Shown piece by piece: positions 45,254-53,676 of a stretch of DNA of 64,000 nt (its first letter is position 1; each line of letters starts with the position of its first letter). The DNA lies in the NCBI RefSeq assembly GCF_003056335.1, contig NZ_PYWA01000001.1:1-64000 (forward strand), in the 5' to 3' direction. Made by a program: the position numbers and the translations under genes. Under the pieces are notes generated by a model. That model had not been told where the DNA came from. It saw only the letters and a list, made by a program, of their open reading frames with translations, and did not search any database. The stretch is from Paracoccus indicus (GTDB taxonomy: Bacteria; Pseudomonadota; Alphaproteobacteria; Rhodobacterales; Rhodobacteraceae).

Positions 45254-46531
45254 TTGACCAAACCCAGTTTCGTTTATCAGGGGATGCGCCTGCCGTTCGC
45301 CCTTTTGGTCACGTGCTTTGCAGCATGGGGCATCGCCGCGAACATGACCGACCCCCTGGTGCAGGTCTTTTCGCGCGTCTTCTCGATGTCGACGCTGCAG
45401 GCGTCCTTCGTGCAGTTCGCCTATTACGGGGCGTATTTCCTGCTGGCCCTGCCCGCAGCCTTCATCAACCGCCGGTTCTCGTATCGTACGGGCATCCTGA
45501 CGGGACTGGGCTGCGCGATCCTGGGCGCCTTCATGTTCTATCCGGCCGCCCATGCGATGACCTTCGGCTTCTTCCTGCTGGCGCTGTTCCTGCTGGCGGG
45601 TGGCCTGTCGATCCTTGAAACCTCGGCCAACCCTTTCGTCATGGCCATGGGCCCCGAGGCCAATGCCACGCGCCGCCTGAACTTCGCGCAGGCCTTCAAC
45701 CCGGTCGGCACCAACATCGGCGTCTTCCTGGCTGCGACGCTGATCCTGCCGCAACTGAACACCGCTTCGGCCGAGGATCGCGCCTCGATGGCCCCCGAGG
45801 CCCTGCGCGCCGTCCAGCAGGCCGAACTGCAGGCCGTCATGGTCCCCTATGTCGGCTTCGCCTTCGTGCTGCTGGCCATCTGGATCGCCATCGCGCTGAA
45901 ACGCATGCCCACCCGCTATGAGCAGGTCGTCGAGAACGAGACGCCGGTGCATTTCGGCGCCACCCTGCGCCGCCTGCTGTCGAACCGCCATTACGTCTTC
46001 GGCGTCGCGGCCCAGTTCTTCAACGTCGCCGCGCAGACATGCGCATGGACCTTCACCATCCAATACGTGATGGAGACCCTGCAGAACACCGAGGCTCAGG
46101 CCGGATGGTACCTGCAAGCCAGCCTGATCGTCTTCCTGATCTCGCGCTTCGTGATGGTCGGGCTGATGGGCGTGGTGCGTCCGGCGCTGCTACTGATGGT
46201 GATGGCGCTTGCGGGCACGGCGCTGTGCTTCTTTGCCGCCAGCGGACCGGGCATCCTGGGTGTCTGGGCCGTGGTCGCGCTGTCGGCCTGCCTGTCGCTG
46301 ATGTTCCCCACCATCTACGGCCTTGCCCTGCACGGGCTTGGCACCGACACCAAGTTCGGCTCTGCGGGTCTGGTCATGGCCATCCTCGGCGGTGCCGTGA
46401 TGCCGCTGGTGCATGGCGGGGTGATGGACGCCTATGGTGCGGCAGTGTCCTATGTGGTGCCGGGCCTGTGCTTCCTGGTGGTCGCCGGCTATGGCCTGTT
46501 CGATCTGAAATCGACCGACCGCATGGGGTGA
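45254..46531 (+). CDS. Sugar MFS transporter, FucP (L-fucose:H+ symporter) family
   Basis: The protein has 425 residues with TTG start 45254, preceded by GAGAGAGGA at good spacing. An upstream in-frame start would reach into the terminator region. FucP-family landmarks are ALLVTCFAAWGIAANMTDPLVQVF, FVQFAYYGAYFLLALPAAFINRRFSYRTGI, LSILETSANPFVMAMGPEANATRRLNFAQAFNPVGTNIGVFLA (the ETSANP motif), and FPTIYGLALHGLGTDTKFGSAGLVMAILGGAVMPLVHG. Twelve membrane helices are visible. The sugar could be fucose, glucose or galactose. No catabolic genes are adjacent to decide. Confidence 0.9.
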   Translation: MTKPSFVYQGMRLPFALLVTCFAAWGIAANMTDPLVQVFSRVFSMSTLQASFVQFAYYGAYFLLALPAAFINRRFSYRTGILTGLGCAILGAFMFYPAAHAMTFGFFLLALFLLAGGLSILETSANPFVMAMGPEANATRRLNFAQAFNPVGTNIGVFLAATLILPQLNTASAEDRASMAPEALRAVQQAELQAVMVPYVGFAFVLLAIWIAIALKRMPTRYEQVVENETPVHFGATLRRLLSNRHYVFGVAAQFFNVAAQTCAWTFTIQYVMETLQNTEAQAGWYLQASLIVFLISRFVMVGLMGVVRPALLLMVMALAGTALCFFAASGPGILGVWAVVALSACLSLMFPTIYGLALHGLGTDTKFGSAGLVMAILGGAVMPLVHGGVMDAYGAAVSYVVPGLCFLVVAGYGLFDLKSTDRMG

Positions 46532-46646
46532 TCCCCCTGCGTGCCGCCATGCGGTGGGTGCAAGGCGGACCTGTCCGTTATCCGGCTTGTCCCCACCGCC
46601 GATAGCGCCAACATTAGGGGTGAACCTGAAAGGAAAGGAACGCCCC

Positions 46647-46841
46647 ATGCTTGGACAGTTCGGAATCTACAACTCGGCACAGGGCCAGCGCCTGATCGCG
46701 CAGAAAAGCCCGCAAGGCCGCCGCTTCATGCTGCTGCCGCACGAGATCGGCGCCCTGAACGCCGCCTTCTCCACGCTGCGCCGCCTGCGCAAGCGCTTGG
46801 CAGAACGCAACCGCAACCGCATGCAACCCGCGCAGGCCTGA
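46647..46841 (+). CDS. Small basic protein of unknown function (64 residues)
   Basis: ATG 46647 follows GAAAGGAAAGG. The sequence MLGQFGIYNSAQGQRLIAQKSPQGRR... has a hydrophobic middle (FMLLPHEIGALNAAF) and ends in a strongly basic helix RRLRKRLAERNRNR. The basic helix recalls DUF1127-type RNA-binding peptides, but the rest does not match and I do not recognise it. It is convergent with pcs, 5 bp apart, and codon use is like its neighbours. Confidence 0.6.
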   Translation: MLGQFGIYNSAQGQRLIAQKSPQGRRFMLLPHEIGALNAAFSTLRRLRKRLAERNRNRMQPAQA

Positions 46842-46846
46842 GACCC

Positions 46847-47557
46847 TCAGGCCTGACGCTTGTCCTGCCGTTTCTGCGGGACCAGCTGTTGGACGGCACC
46901 CGCCAGCAACAGCCAGACGGACGTCAGCACCAGACCCCAGATCGCCCAGCTTGACGGATGGAAATCGACCCATGCCGCACGCCCCGCGAACAGCACCCAC
47001 AGAATGGCAATGGTCAGCGACACGGGGCGCCAACGCTCGGTCCTGACAGGGTGGATGAACTTGATGTTCGTGAACATTGCGATGCTCAGCGCGGTCACGA
47101 TGGCCAGGATCACGGTCCAATGCGGCTGCGTGGCAAACAGCACCAACACGACCATGTTCCAGCAGCCCGGAAAGCCCGCGAAGGAATTGTCCTTGGTCTT
47201 CATCCGCGTATCCGCGAAATAGACGACGCTGCCGAAGACGATGACGATGATGGCGAACCAGCCCGTCCAGCCCGACAGCAGCCCCGACTGGAACAGCGCG
47301 AAGGCCGGGATGAAGACATAGGTCAGATAATCGATGATCAGATCCATCAGCACCCCGTCATAGGCGGGGAAGTTCGTCTTGACGTCATAGCGACGCGCAA
47401 GCGGGCCATCGATGCCGTCGACCACGAAGGCTACGACAAGCCACAGGAACATCAGCGCCCATTCGCCATTGGCGGCCGCCAGCATGGACAGCATGGACAG
47501 GACCGCGCCCGTGGCGGTCAAAAGATGGACGAACAGGGCTTTGTGTTGGATCTGCAT
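46847..47557 (-). CDS. pcs: Phosphatidylcholine synthase
   Basis: The protein has 236 residues. It condenses CDP-diacylglycerol with choline to phosphatidylcholine in one step. The CDP-alcohol phosphotransferase motif DGx2ARx8Gx3Dx3D is seen as DGIDGPLARRYDVKTNFPAYDGVLMDLIIDY. Eight membrane helices are expected, and FAGFPGCWNMVVLVLFA and NIKFIHPVRTERWRPVSL are Pcs-specific. With choX/betC at 11-13 kb the window holds both choline supply and use, though the genes are distant. It is monocistronic. Confidence 0.95.
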   Translation of the reverse strand: MQIQHKALFVHLLTATGAVLSMLSMLAAANGEWALMFLWLVVAFVVDGIDGPLARRYDVKTNFPAYDGVLMDLIIDYLTYVFIPAFALFQSGLLSGWTGWFAIIVIVFGSVVYFADTRMKTKDNSFAGFPGCWNMVVLVLFATQPHWTVILAIVTALSIAMFTNIKFIHPVRTERWRPVSLTIAILWVLFAGRAAWVDFHPSSWAIWGLVLTSVWLLLAGAVQQLVPQKRQDKRQA

Positions 47558-47608
47558 GCGCAGGTTGTCGCAGGTTGCGCGGCGCGGTGCAACTGGACAG
47601 CAGGCGGC

Positions 47609-48352
47609 CTAGCGCAGGATCGGCGGTCCCTTGGGCTTGGGCGGGGCCACGACCGGTTCGGGTGGGGTCAGATCGAAAATCAGCGCGCCCCTGGGTGCGA
47701 CGGCCTCGGCAAAGCTGATGTCCACGCCGCCCGGTTGCGGGGGCAGAAAGGCCAGTGCCTCGGACAGGGCCTTGGCGATGGCGGCCTGGCGGTCCGCCGG
47801 CGCCCCCGAGATCAGCAGCAGGTGCGAGGTCACCTGCCCGTCCTGCCCCGCGACACCCACCAGCGCCGCCCCCGCGATCAACCCGCGCATGTCCGCCAGC
47901 CGGTCGCCAAGCGGGCCGGACAGCGCTTCGACCGTTGCGGCATCGGGTGTGACAAGACGCAGGCGGGCCTCATCCTCTTGCGGGGCGCTTTCCAGCGCGC
48001 CGGTCAGCCAGTCCAGCGTCGCCGCATCCAGCATCATCTGCGAGGGATGGCCCGGGTTGACCAGCAGCCCCGCCCCGTCGGCCTTCAGCAGGGCCGCCAG
48101 CACCCGCCCCGGCATCGCGGCATAGGCCACCGCCTGCCCGAAGAAATCCGCCAGCCGATCCTCGCCGTCGCAGGCGATGGCCATGCGCGCGCCCTCCAAC
48201 TCGAACAGCTTCAGCTCGACCTGGTCGCGCAAAGGCTCGCGCATCAGGGCAACCGAAACCTCGGTATCGGCCAGCCGCGAGAGCATGCGGGCCCGCTGCG
48301 GGGCATCGGCATCGTGGAAGGGAACGGTCGCAAGATCATCCAGAGCGGTCAT
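47609..48352 (-). CDS. SseB family protein
   Basis: The protein has 247 residues. The N-terminal SseB-like domain shows LDDLATVPFHDADAPQRARMLSRLADTEVSVALM, GQAVAYAAMPGRVLAALLKADGAGLLVNPGHPSQMML. The second half is a similar alpha/beta region, then a Pro-rich tail (PPEPVVAPPKPKGPP). No catalytic motif is visible. SseB relatives occur as enhancers of serine sensitivity or secretion-linked proteins, and the role here is unknown. It is divergent from the serine hydrolase gene. Confidence 0.78.
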   Translation of the reverse strand: MTALDDLATVPFHDADAPQRARMLSRLADTEVSVALMREPLRDQVELKLFELEGARMAIACDGEDRLADFFGQAVAYAAMPGRVLAALLKADGAGLLVNPGHPSQMMLDAATLDWLTGALESAPQEDEARLRLVTPDAATVEALSGPLGDRLADMRGLIAGAALVGVAGQDGQVTSHLLLISGAPADRQAAIAKALSEALAFLPPQPGGVDISFAEAVAPRGALIFDLTPPEPVVAPPKPKGPPILR

Positions 48353-48433
48353 CGCAAAGGCCCTCGGCTTGGGGTTTTCCCTGCCCTAATCGCGGGGCGG
48401 GGGCGGAACAAGTCCCGCAAGGATATTGCATGA

Positions 48434-48463
48434 TTGCGTCGCGTGCAAAAATCCGACCATATT
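48434..48463 (+). promoter_or_regulatory. Promoter of the serine hydrolase gene
   Basis: TTGCGT (48434-48439) and CATATT (48458-48463) are 18 bp apart. ATG 48470 follows the -10 by 6 bp with no ribosome site, suggesting a leaderless mRNA. Confidence 0.45.
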
Positions 48464-48469
48464 CCTTGG

Positions 48470-49480
48470 ATGAATCGACGCACCCTTATCCTGACCGCCG
48501 CACTGGCGCCCGCCTTGGCCGCACCGAATCTGGCCCGCGCCGGGCTTGGCCCCATTCTGGATCAGGCCGAAGAACTGCAGGCCCTGCGCAATGTCGCCAT
48601 CTGGTGCGACGACGACGACGGCGGCCATGAGGTCGCGGCCCAAGGCTATCACGGCTTCACCCCCGATGAGGCCACGAACATCAAGTCGGCCTCGAAATCC
48701 ATCATCTCGGCAATGGCCGGCATCGCCATCGGCAAAGGCCTGCTGGAGGGGCCGGACCAGAAGATCGCGCCCTTGCTGCGATCCGACCTGCCCGCCGACC
48801 CCGATCCGCGCCTGGCCGAGGTGACCATCGGCCAGCTGCTGTCCATGCAGGCGGGGCTGGAACGCCAGTCGGGGCCGAACTATGGGCGGTGGGTCGGCAG
48901 CAGCAATTGGGTCCGTGCCGCACTGGCCGCACCCTTCACGCAGGATCCGGGCGGGCGCATGCAATATTCGACCGCCTCGACGCATCTGGTGGCGGCGATC
49001 CTGACCCGCGTGACGGGCCGCCCATTGCTGGAGGTGGCACGCGACTGGCTGGGACAGATACCGGGGTTCCGCATCACCGGGTGGGACCGCGATCCGCAAG
49101 GCATCTACATGGGCGGAAACCAGATGGCGATGACCACGCGGTCGCTGCTGGCCTTCGGCGCGTGCTGCGCGCGGCAGGGCAAGGCGGCGGGGCGGCAGGT
49201 CATTCCGGCATCTTGGCTGCACGACAGCTGGCAGCGCCGGACGACCTCGGTCTTTACCGGGCAAGGCTATGGATACGGCTGGTTCCTGACCCGCATCGGC
49301 AGCAGGCCCGCGCGTTGTGCCTGGGGATACGGCGGCCAGATGCTCTACGTCATGCCCGCGACGCTGACGCGTCCCGCCGTGGCGATCGCCATGACGTCGG
49401 ACCCTGATCAGCCCTCGGCGGACAACGGATATCGAATCAGCCTGAACCGATTGGCAGACAGCATGGTGCGCGCCATCTGA
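48470..49480 (+). CDS. Exported serine hydrolase, beta-lactamase class C-like fold
   Basis: 336 residues from ATG 48470. An ATG 36 bp upstream would overlap the promoter. The N-terminus MNRRTLILTAALAPALAAPNLARA is a signal peptide, possibly Tat-like (NRRTL). The catalytic SxxK is in IKSASKSIISAMAGIA. The Tyr motif is MQYSTASTHLVAAIL (YST rather than YxN). GYGYGWFL and WGYGGQMLYVMP near the C-terminus give the HxG-like position as YGG. It is probably a periplasmic esterase or D-Ala-peptide hydrolase rather than a true beta-lactamase. Confidence 0.85.
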   Translation: MNRRTLILTAALAPALAAPNLARAGLGPILDQAEELQALRNVAIWCDDDDGGHEVAAQGYHGFTPDEATNIKSASKSIISAMAGIAIGKGLLEGPDQKIAPLLRSDLPADPDPRLAEVTIGQLLSMQAGLERQSGPNYGRWVGSSNWVRAALAAPFTQDPGGRMQYSTASTHLVAAILTRVTGRPLLEVARDWLGQIPGFRITGWDRDPQGIYMGGNQMAMTTRSLLAFGACCARQGKAAGRQVIPASWLHDSWQRRTTSVFTGQGYGYGWFLTRIGSRPARCAWGYGGQMLYVMPATLTRPAVAIAMTSDPDQPSADNGYRISLNRLADSMVRAI

Positions 49481-49503
49481 ACGGCGCGCCACCCGCCCGA
49501 TCG

Positions 49504-49953
49504 TCAGTCGACGAAATCCGCCGCCTGGAAGTTGCCCAGGTTGCCCAGCAGCTGGCCGATCAGCGACACCTCGGTGATGCTGCCCTCGGTCACGCGGCGC
49601 GACAGGGTGACGACACGGCCGCGTTCCAGCCCGAAGCGTTCGACATTGCTGACGACGCCGCCCTCGGTGAAGGAAACGGCGACGACCTGACGCTCGACCT
49701 CGCGGGCGGGGGCGGCGCCGTAACGGCGCCAGCGCGATCCGACGTAATACCAGCCCGAACCCGTCAGAAGACCCTGCGCCGAGGGGCGACCGATCAACCC
49801 GGGCAGTTCGTCCATCGTGGTCTGCCCCACGACGACCTGCGCCAGATCCAGTTCGGGGGGCACATATCCGTGGTTGCGATAGACCGGAGCGCAGGCGGCA
49901 AGCCCGAGGACGGCAAGAAACGCCAGTGTCATCAGGCTTCTGATGGCGGTCAT
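49504..49953 (-). CDS. bamE: Outer membrane assembly lipoprotein BamE (SmpA/OmlA)
   Basis: The protein has 149 residues from ATG 49953, preceded by AAGGAGGGA. The lipobox is LGLAAC (Cys about residue 21). BamE fold marks are VVVGQTTMDELPGLIGRPSAQGLLTGSGWYYVGSRW, followed by VSFTEGGVVSNVERFGLERGRVV. It belongs to the BAM complex that inserts beta-barrels. It is divergent from yceD, a conserved arrangement in Rhodobacteraceae. Confidence 0.93.
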   Translation of the reverse strand: MTAIRSLMTLAFLAVLGLAACAPVYRNHGYVPPELDLAQVVVGQTTMDELPGLIGRPSAQGLLTGSGWYYVGSRWRRYGAAPAREVERQVVAVSFTEGGVVSNVERFGLERGRVVTLSRRVTEGSITEVSLIGQLLGNLGNFQAADFVD

Positions 49954-50099
49954 GGGCAGGTTCCCTCCTTGGGGCGGTTGACGCGGCCCGCCCTGCCTAG
50001 CAAACTCGGGCACCCTGCTCAAGAATATCAATCGGCGGGGCAAGCCGGTGCATCGCGCAGCCTGTCCTCCACATCCGCACAAGAACCCCCGAGGCCCCC

Positions 50100-50639
50100 A
50101 TGACAGCCCCCGAATCGCATCCGCAACGCCTGCGCGTCGCGCATCTGAACCCGAACACGGCGACCACCTTCCATCTGCGCCCCGGCGACCAGCCGCGCGC
50201 CGACATCGCCAACGAACTTGGACTGGACGGGCTGTCGCGGCTGGACTTCCAAGGAAAGGTCACCGCCGAGGGCCGCGATGGCTGGTTGCTGACCGGCAAG
50301 CTGCAGGCCCGCGTGACCCAGCCCTGCGTGGTCACGCTGAAGCCGGTGCGCAGCGACATCTCGGATGATGTCCGCATCCGCTTTACCCCGCATATGCCCG
50401 ACGTCGAGGCCGAAGAGGTCGAGATGCTGGACGAGACGCTGGAACCGCTTGGCAACTTCATCGATCTGACCGCCATCATGGTCGAGGCCCTGAGCCTTGC
50501 CCTGCCCGAATATCCCCGGGCCGAGGGTGCACGCCTGGACCAGGTGGCCCCCGATGTGGCGGCAGAACCGACCCCCGACACCCGCCGCCCCTTCGCGGGG
50601 CTGGACCGGCTGCTGAAGAAGGACGGCGGCGAATCCTGA
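50100..50639 (+). CDS. yceD: YceD/DUF177 family protein
   Basis: The protein has 179 residues. The DUF177 pattern includes FHLRPGDQPRADIANELGLDGLSRLDFQGKVTAEGRDGWLLTGKLQARVTQPCVVTLKPVRSDI and the acidic EVEMLDETLEPLGNFIDLTAIMVEALSLALPEYPRA. In E. coli and plants this family supports 23S rRNA accumulation and is tied to rpmF. It leads the yceD-rpmF-plsX-fabH cluster. A 254-bp gap to rpmF follows, with its own likely promoter, but I could not define one clearly. Confidence 0.92.
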   Translation: MTAPESHPQRLRVAHLNPNTATTFHLRPGDQPRADIANELGLDGLSRLDFQGKVTAEGRDGWLLTGKLQARVTQPCVVTLKPVRSDISDDVRIRFTPHMPDVEAEEVEMLDETLEPLGNFIDLTAIMVEALSLALPEYPRAEGARLDQVAPDVAAEPTPDTRRPFAGLDRLLKKDGGES

Positions 50640-50893
50640 CACCGCCCGGGCTCGGCGGCGTGATGCGGGCGTGGCACGGGGGCCACAGCGCCCCCGGAAA
50701 ATGCCGCCGATCCCCTGCCCGACCGCCGATATCACGTTATTTGCCGCGTGACCCTGCGCAATTCGCCCCATGGCACCCCCACGAGGGCTTGCGGGCGCGG
50801 CCGTGATGCCGTATCTGCGCGGTTCATTTACGAATTCAAATCCACGGTGTTCCTGCGTTTCGGCGCCGCACCCTGACAACTCGAGGTGGTGAC

Positions 50894-51100
50894 ATGGCTG
50901 TCCCTCAGAATCGCGTAACCCGCTCGAAGCGTAACATGCGCCGCGCGCATGATGCCCTGGTTGCGGGCAACCCGAACGAATGCACGAACTGCGGCGAACT
51001 GAAGCGTCCACATCACGTTTGCCCGTCCTGCGGCCATTATGCCGACCGCGAAGTCGTCGCGCAGGCCAGCGAGATCGATCTGGACGACGACGCAGCCTGA
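50894..51100 (+). CDS. rpmF: 50S ribosomal protein L32
   Basis: The protein has 68 residues. [22 protein letters not shown] is the conserved L32 start. [20 protein letters not shown] carries the four-cysteine zinc ribbon (C+ form). GAGGTGGTGAC precedes ATG 50894. plsX follows by 21 bp. Confidence 0.98.
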   Translation: MAVPQNRVTRSKRNMRRAHDALVAGNPNECTNCGELKRPHHVCPSCGHYADREVVAQASEIDLDDDAA

Positions 51101-51121
51101 TAGGGCCTGCGCCGGATCCAT

Positions 51122-52231
51122 ATGATCGACGAAGCAGCGACCGCAGATACAACGCGCCCCTTGGATGACAAGGGTGGCTTGGTGATATCGGTTGACGCCA
51201 TGGGCGGCGACCGCGGCCCATCGGTCGTGGTTGCCGGCATGGCCGAAAGCGCCGACAAGAATCCCGAAATTCGCTTCATCGTCCATGGCGATGAAGCTGA
51301 ATTGCGTGGCTTGATTGCGCGGCGCAAGTCGCTGGAGGGTCGCTGCGATATCCGCCACACGGAATCGGTCGTCACGATGGACGACAAGCCCAGCCAGATC
51401 GTCCGCAAGGGCGCTGGCACCTCGATGTGGTCGACCATCGAATCGGTCAAGCAGGGCGAGGCGCAGGTCGCCGTGTCCTGCGGCAACACCGGTGCGCTGA
51501 TGGCGCTGTCGATGCTGCGGCTGCGCAAGCTGCCGGGCGTCAACCGTCCGGCCATTGCCTGCCTCTGGCCGTCGCTGAACCCGCAGGGCTTCAACATCAT
51601 GCTGGACGTGGGCGCCGACATCCGCGCCGATGCGCATGACCTGCTGCAATACGCGCTGATGGGCACATCCTATGCCCGCAACGGCCTGGGGCTGACCAAC
51701 CCGCGGGTCGGCCTGCTGAACGTCGGCACCGAGGAACACAAGGGCCGGCCCGAGCTGAAGCAGGCGCATGAACTGATCGAACAGGCGGCCCAAGACGGCA
51801 ACTTCGACTATGTCGGCTTCGTCGAGGGCGGCGATCTGCCCTCGGCACGCGTGGATGTGATCGTCACCGACGGTTTCACCGGCAATGTCGCATTGAAGAC
51901 CGGCGAGGGCACTGCCAAGCTGGTCGGTGCGTTTCTCAAGGATGCCTTCTCGAATTCCGTCATGTCGAAATTCGCGGCCGTGCTGGCGATGACCTCGCTG
52001 AAGCGCCTGCAGAAACGCATCGATCCGCGCCGCGTGAACGGCGGGATCTTCCTTGGCCTGAATGGCACCGTCGTGAAATCGCACGGCTCTGCCGATGCGA
52101 CGGGCGTTTCCGCCGCGATCAAGCTGGCCTTCACTCTGGCCAAGTCGGGCTTTCAGGACCGTCTGGCCGCCCGCGTCGCCCAGAGCGCAGCAGCCTCGGC
52201 CGGCGCGGCCGAGACAGGAGCATCGTCTTGA
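51122..52231 (+). CDS. plsX: Acyl-ACP:phosphate acyltransferase PlsX
   Basis: The protein has 369 residues. It converts acyl-ACP to acyl-phosphate for phospholipid synthesis. VISVDAMGGDRGPSVVVAGMA is the PlsX signature. SCGNTGALMALSMLRLRKLPGVNRPAI, DVGADIRADAHDLLQYALMG and VGLLNVGTEEHKG follow. The first 20 residues are poorly conserved and a later GTG (near 51181) is a possible alternative start. Its stop overlaps the TTG start of fabH. Confidence 0.95.
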   Translation: MIDEAATADTTRPLDDKGGLVISVDAMGGDRGPSVVVAGMAESADKNPEIRFIVHGDEAELRGLIARRKSLEGRCDIRHTESVVTMDDKPSQIVRKGAGTSMWSTIESVKQGEAQVAVSCGNTGALMALSMLRLRKLPGVNRPAIACLWPSLNPQGFNIMLDVGADIRADAHDLLQYALMGTSYARNGLGLTNPRVGLLNVGTEEHKGRPELKQAHELIEQAAQDGNFDYVGFVEGGDLPSARVDVIVTDGFTGNVALKTGEGTAKLVGAFLKDAFSNSVMSKFAAVLAMTSLKRLQKRIDPRRVNGGIFLGLNGTVVKSHGSADATGVSAAIKLAFTLAKSGFQDRLAARVAQSAAASAGAAETGASS

Positions 52232-53202
52232 TTCGACGTTCGGTCATCCGGGGCAGCGGACATTATCTGCCCGAACGCATCGTGGAGAACAGCTGGTTCG
52301 AGGAACGGCTGGACACCAGCGACGAATGGATCCGGTCCCGCACCGGGATCGAGCGTCGCCATTTCGCCGCCGAAGGCCAGACCACCAGCGATCTGGGCAT
52401 CCGTGCCGCCCGTGCGGCGCTGGATGACGCCGGGCTGGTCGCGGATGACATCGACGGCATCGTGGTCGCGACCTCGACGCCGGACCTGACCTTCCCCTCG
52501 GTCGGGACGATGGTTCAGGCGGGCCTGGGCATCAAGCGCGGCTTCGCCTATGACGTTCAGGCGGTCTGCGCGGGGTTCGTCTTCGCTCTGGCCAATGCCG
52601 ATGCGATGATCCGCGCCGGCATGGCCGAACGCATCCTGGTCATCGGCGCCGAGACGTTTTCCCGCATCATGGACTGGACCGACCGCAGCACCTGCGTGCT
52701 GTTCGGCGATGGCGCTGGCGCCGTCGTGCTGGAGGCGCAGGACGCCGCCGGCACCAGCAACGACCGCGGCATCCTTGCGGCGGATTTGAACAGCGACGGC
52801 ACCCATCGCGATCTGCTTTACGTCGATGGCGGCGTATCCTCAACCGGCACGGCGGGACAGCTGCGGATGCAGGGCAACCTGGTTTTCCGCCACGCGGTGG
52901 AAAAGCTTTCCAAGACGGCGGCGACATCCTTGGGCAAGGCTGGGCTGACCGACAAGGATGTCGATTGGCTGGTCCCGCATCAGGCGAACCTGCGCATCAT
53001 CACCTCGACCGCACAGAAGATGGGCCTGCCGATGGAGAAGGTCGTGCTGACCGTGGCCGATCACGGCAATACCTCGGCGGCCTCCATCCCTCTGGCGCTG
53101 TCGGTGGCCAATCAGCAGGGGCGCTTCAAGCAGGGCGATCTGCTGGTGACCGAGGCGATCGGCGGTGGCCTCAGCTGGGGCTCGGTGATCCTGCGCTGGT
53201 AG
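52228..53202 (+). CDS. fabH: Beta-ketoacyl-ACP synthase III
   Basis: The protein has 324 residues, TTG start overlapping the plsX stop (TTGA). It starts fatty-acid synthesis from acetyl-CoA and malonyl-ACP. The catalytic Cys is in AYDVQAVCAGFVFALANA, His in WLVPHQANLRIITSTAQKMG and Asn in VADHGNTSAASIPLALS. A terminator follows 21 bp later, closing the rpmF-plsX-fabH unit. In most relatives ihfA comes next; here it is displaced by about 3.5 kb. Confidence 0.96.
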   Translation: MIRRSVIRGSGHYLPERIVENSWFEERLDTSDEWIRSRTGIERRHFAAEGQTTSDLGIRAARAALDDAGLVADDIDGIVVATSTPDLTFPSVGTMVQAGLGIKRGFAYDVQAVCAGFVFALANADAMIRAGMAERILVIGAETFSRIMDWTDRSTCVLFGDGAGAVVLEAQDAAGTSNDRGILAADLNSDGTHRDLLYVDGGVSSTGTAGQLRMQGNLVFRHAVEKLSKTAATSLGKAGLTDKDVDWLVPHQANLRIITSTAQKMGLPMEKVVLTVADHGNTSAASIPLALSVANQQGRFKQGDLLVTEAIGGGLSWGSVILRW

Positions 53203-53223
53203 ACGACACGACCGGACGACACG

Positions 53224-53245
53224 AACGGCCCCTCGCGGGGCCGTT
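53224..53245. terminator. Terminator between fabH and the DksA-like gene
   Basis: The stem aacggcccc / ggggccgtt has a 4-nt tcgc loop and is followed by ttttc. The next gene on the reverse strand ends 2 bp beyond. Confidence 0.88.
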
Positions 53246-53247
53246 TT

Positions 53248-53526
53248 TCATTTCAGCAAAGCGTCTTTGCTGGCACGCCTGTTCATGCCGCCCGCAACGC
53301 GGCGCGATTTGTCATGGCCGCCCTGACAATACACGCATAGCTTGACCCCCGGCAGCGCCTTGCGCCGCGCATCGGGGATGGGTTCGTCGCATTCGGCGCA
53401 GAATTCCGCGCTGTCGCCCTGGGCCGCCCGTCGCGCCGCGTTCTGTCGCGCGCGAGCGATCGCCTCGGCGGTGCTGATCTCGATCTGTTCGTTGACGGCG
53501 CCGTCGTGGGCCCAACCTCCAGCCAT
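53248..53526 (-). CDS. DksA/TraR family C4 zinc-finger protein, short form
   Basis: The protein has 92 residues from ATG 53526 (MAGGWAHDGAVNEQIEISTAEAIARARQNAAR), with GGAGG upstream. The zinc finger is CAECDEPIPDARRKALPGVKLCVYCQ. Short TraR/DksA-like proteins lack the long coiled coil and bind the RNA polymerase secondary channel with or without ppGpp; which applies is unknown. The acidic tip DxxDxA of DksA is not evident. It is read opposite to the TRAP operon beside it. Confidence 0.85.
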   Translation of the reverse strand: MAGGWAHDGAVNEQIEISTAEAIARARQNAARRAAQGDSAEFCAECDEPIPDARRKALPGVKLCVYCQGGHDKSRRVAGGMNRRASKDALLK

Positions 53527-53594
53527 GATTGCCTCCTGTCCTGTTGAACCACAGATGGGGACTGCCCCTGCCGGTTGCAATTGCCGCGATGCAG

Positions 53595-53623
53595 TTGACA
53601 CCTGCGTGAGCATTGGAAACACT
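53595..53623 (+). promoter_or_regulatory. Possible promoter of the TRAP operon
   Basis: A consensus TTGACA (53595-53600) is followed after 17 bp by AACACT as a weak -10. It lies 53 bp before the chosen dctQ start. Confidence 0.4.
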
Positions 53624-53676
53624 GACCCGTGCAGGTGCAGAAAAACGCACCCGCGACTCTGGGGAGGGTCCATAAT

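Noticed and set aside
50640-50893. Possible gene or small RNA in the 254-bp gap between yceD and rpmF
   Set aside because: No frame with a ribosome site and no strong stem with a T-run was found. It probably holds only the rpmF promoter and 5'UTR.
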